From the NCBI GenBank assembly GCA_964572225.1, contig CAZNFR010000007.1:5670-69669 (forward strand): a stretch of DNA of 64,000 nucleotides. The letters are read 5' to 3'. The notes under the pieces were generated by a model that searched no databases, was not told the DNA's origin, and saw only the letters and a list, made by a program, of their open reading frames with translations. This document shows positions 63,489 through 64,000 of this stretch, piece by piece; within the stretch, counting starts at the first letter, position 1; the number at the start of each line of letters is the position of its first letter. Source of the DNA: CAZNFR01 sp964572225 (lineage in GTDB: Bacteria > Bacteroidota > Bacteroidia > Bacteroidales > GCA-2748055). A program made the position numbers and the translations under genes.

Positions 63489-64000
63489 TCAATCTGTGAT
63501 TTCCATCTCCGTCCTTCGATTCTGGGCTCTTCCTTCCTCCGTTTCGTTGGAAGCAACCGGATTGGAAGCTCCGAACCCCCGGAAATCAAGTCTTTCTCTG
63601 GATATTCCACGGGAGGTAAGAAAGTGGATAACCGAGAGGGCCCTTCTTGAAGACAGATCCTGGTTGTATTCAATCGAACCAATATTATCTGTGTGTCCAT
63701 TAACCCGTATATTCACCGATGGATTTTTCTCAAGAAACTCAACTACTTTTTCCAGTTCAGCTAGGGATTCGTTTAATAAGGAATCCGAATCAAATTCAAA
63801 GAAAACATTTCTCAGGACTTGAATTTCCCCCTTCTTTATTCGTTTCAGGGGTACATCGATCTTAAATGGTTCCTCAATAGCATAAATTCCTTTCATTTCG
63901 AAGTGATCTGAGTAAAAAAGATAACCAGAATGACTTACATTAAGTGCATAGTTCTTGTCTGAGGGCAAAGGTAGAAGAAACTTCCCGTCTCCCATATCCG
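63489..64000 (-). CDS. OmpA-family protein, C-terminal part (runs off right edge)
   Basis: Only the 3' end of the gene is in the window: at least 168 residues, with the frame open to the edge. The last 120 residues are an OmpA peptidoglycan-binding domain: NVFFEFDSDSLLNESLAELE, VNGHTDNIGSIEYNQDLSSR, LDFRGFGASNPVASNETEEG and AQNRRTEM. The Asp of GHTD and the Arg of NRRTE bind diaminopimelate in the family. The N-terminal piece seen (SDKNYALNVSHSGYLFYSDH) recalls a CarboxypepD-like repeat often found before OmpA in Bacteroidota. An ATG at 63995 is unlikely to be the real start. Confidence 0.9.
   Translation of the reverse strand, partial: DMGDGKFLLPLPSDKNYALNVSHSGYLFYSDHFEMKGIYAIEEPFKIDVPLKRIKKGEIQVLRNVFFEFDSDSLLNESLAELEKVVEFLEKNPSVNIRVNGHTDNIGSIEYNQDLSSRRALSVIHFLTSRGISRERLDFRGFGASNPVASNETEEGRAQNRRTEMEITD

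Noticed and set aside
1..64000. CRISPR arrays, transposases, att sites, prophage, tRNA and rRNA genes
   Set aside because: I found no direct-repeat arrays, transposase motifs, phage genes or cloverleaf-like intergenic sequences. Nearly all spacers are under 250 bp and accounted for.

Overview
The window looks like a chromosomal segment of a Bacteroidota bacterium, most likely a Bacteroidales/Marinilabiliales-type marine or sediment lineage assembled from metagenomic data. The evidence is a type IX secretion C-terminal sorting domain, Bacteroidota-style promoter boxes (TTG about 20 nt upstream of TAnnTTTG), almost no Shine-Dalgarno sequences, many SPI/SPII-exported proteins, and typical gene content (ftsY-rimO, ClpC without its Firmicutes partners, tricorn-type protease, GH3/beta-lactamase fusion). 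Two N runs (100 N at 9490-9589 and 10 N at 57662-57671) are scaffold joins. Both appear to hide little or no missing sequence.

Layout. 1-11.6 kb is housekeeping: ftsY, rimO, clpC, gyrA, an exported TPR protein, a broken antibiotic-biosynthesis-monooxygenase-like gene under the first N run, and typA. 11.8-18.2 kb holds a 1154-residue T9SS cargo protein with a GH-like core, a lysozyme-like exported protein paired with a Na+/amino-acid symporter, and msrA. 18.3-22.5 kb holds the AmmeMemoRadiSam triad (radical SAM, MEMO, AMMECR1), a small conserved protein, and comB overlapping a TlpA-like thioredoxin. 22.6-30.0 kb is a tightly overlapping TetR-TolC-HlyD-ATPase-ATPase-HAD-permease-permease exporter operon. 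30.2-36.6 kb holds an M28 peptidase, a membrane protein, a small acidic lipoprotein, an ECF sigma operon and an isoaspartyl peptidase.

36.6-45 kb holds an SLC13/RCK transporter, a degenerate HD protein, an isocitrate-dehydrogenase-family enzyme, PepD, a 53-residue rubredoxin and citrate lyase (citF plus a citD-citE fusion). 45-51 kb holds a yjdI/yjdJ-like pair, a nitrilase, a VOC gene broken by an in-frame TAA, a CPBP protease-like protein, and a class II aldolase/polyol dehydrogenase pair divergent from a GntR regulator. 51.1-55.4 kb is a complete Na+-translocating methylmalonyl-CoA decarboxylase operon with its epimerase. 55.5-64 kb holds a GH3/beta-lactamase fusion, a tricorn-type protease, a C1B aminopeptidase and the 3' part of an OmpA-family gene running off the right edge.

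How it fits together: the organism probably ferments or respires organic acids and peptides with sodium-coupled energetics (methylmalonyl-CoA decarboxylase pump, Na+/alanine-type symporter, SLC13 carrier), makes propionate or uses succinate, handles citrate through citrate lyase, and turns over protein and peptidoglycan with several exported hydrolases. I saw no CRISPR array, transposase, prophage, rRNA or tRNA gene. The least described material is the AmmeMemoRadiSam triad, the HAD enzyme inside the exporter operon, the lysozyme-like protein beside the symporter, the GH-like T9SS cargo, and two short enzyme genes each interrupted by one TAA codon.
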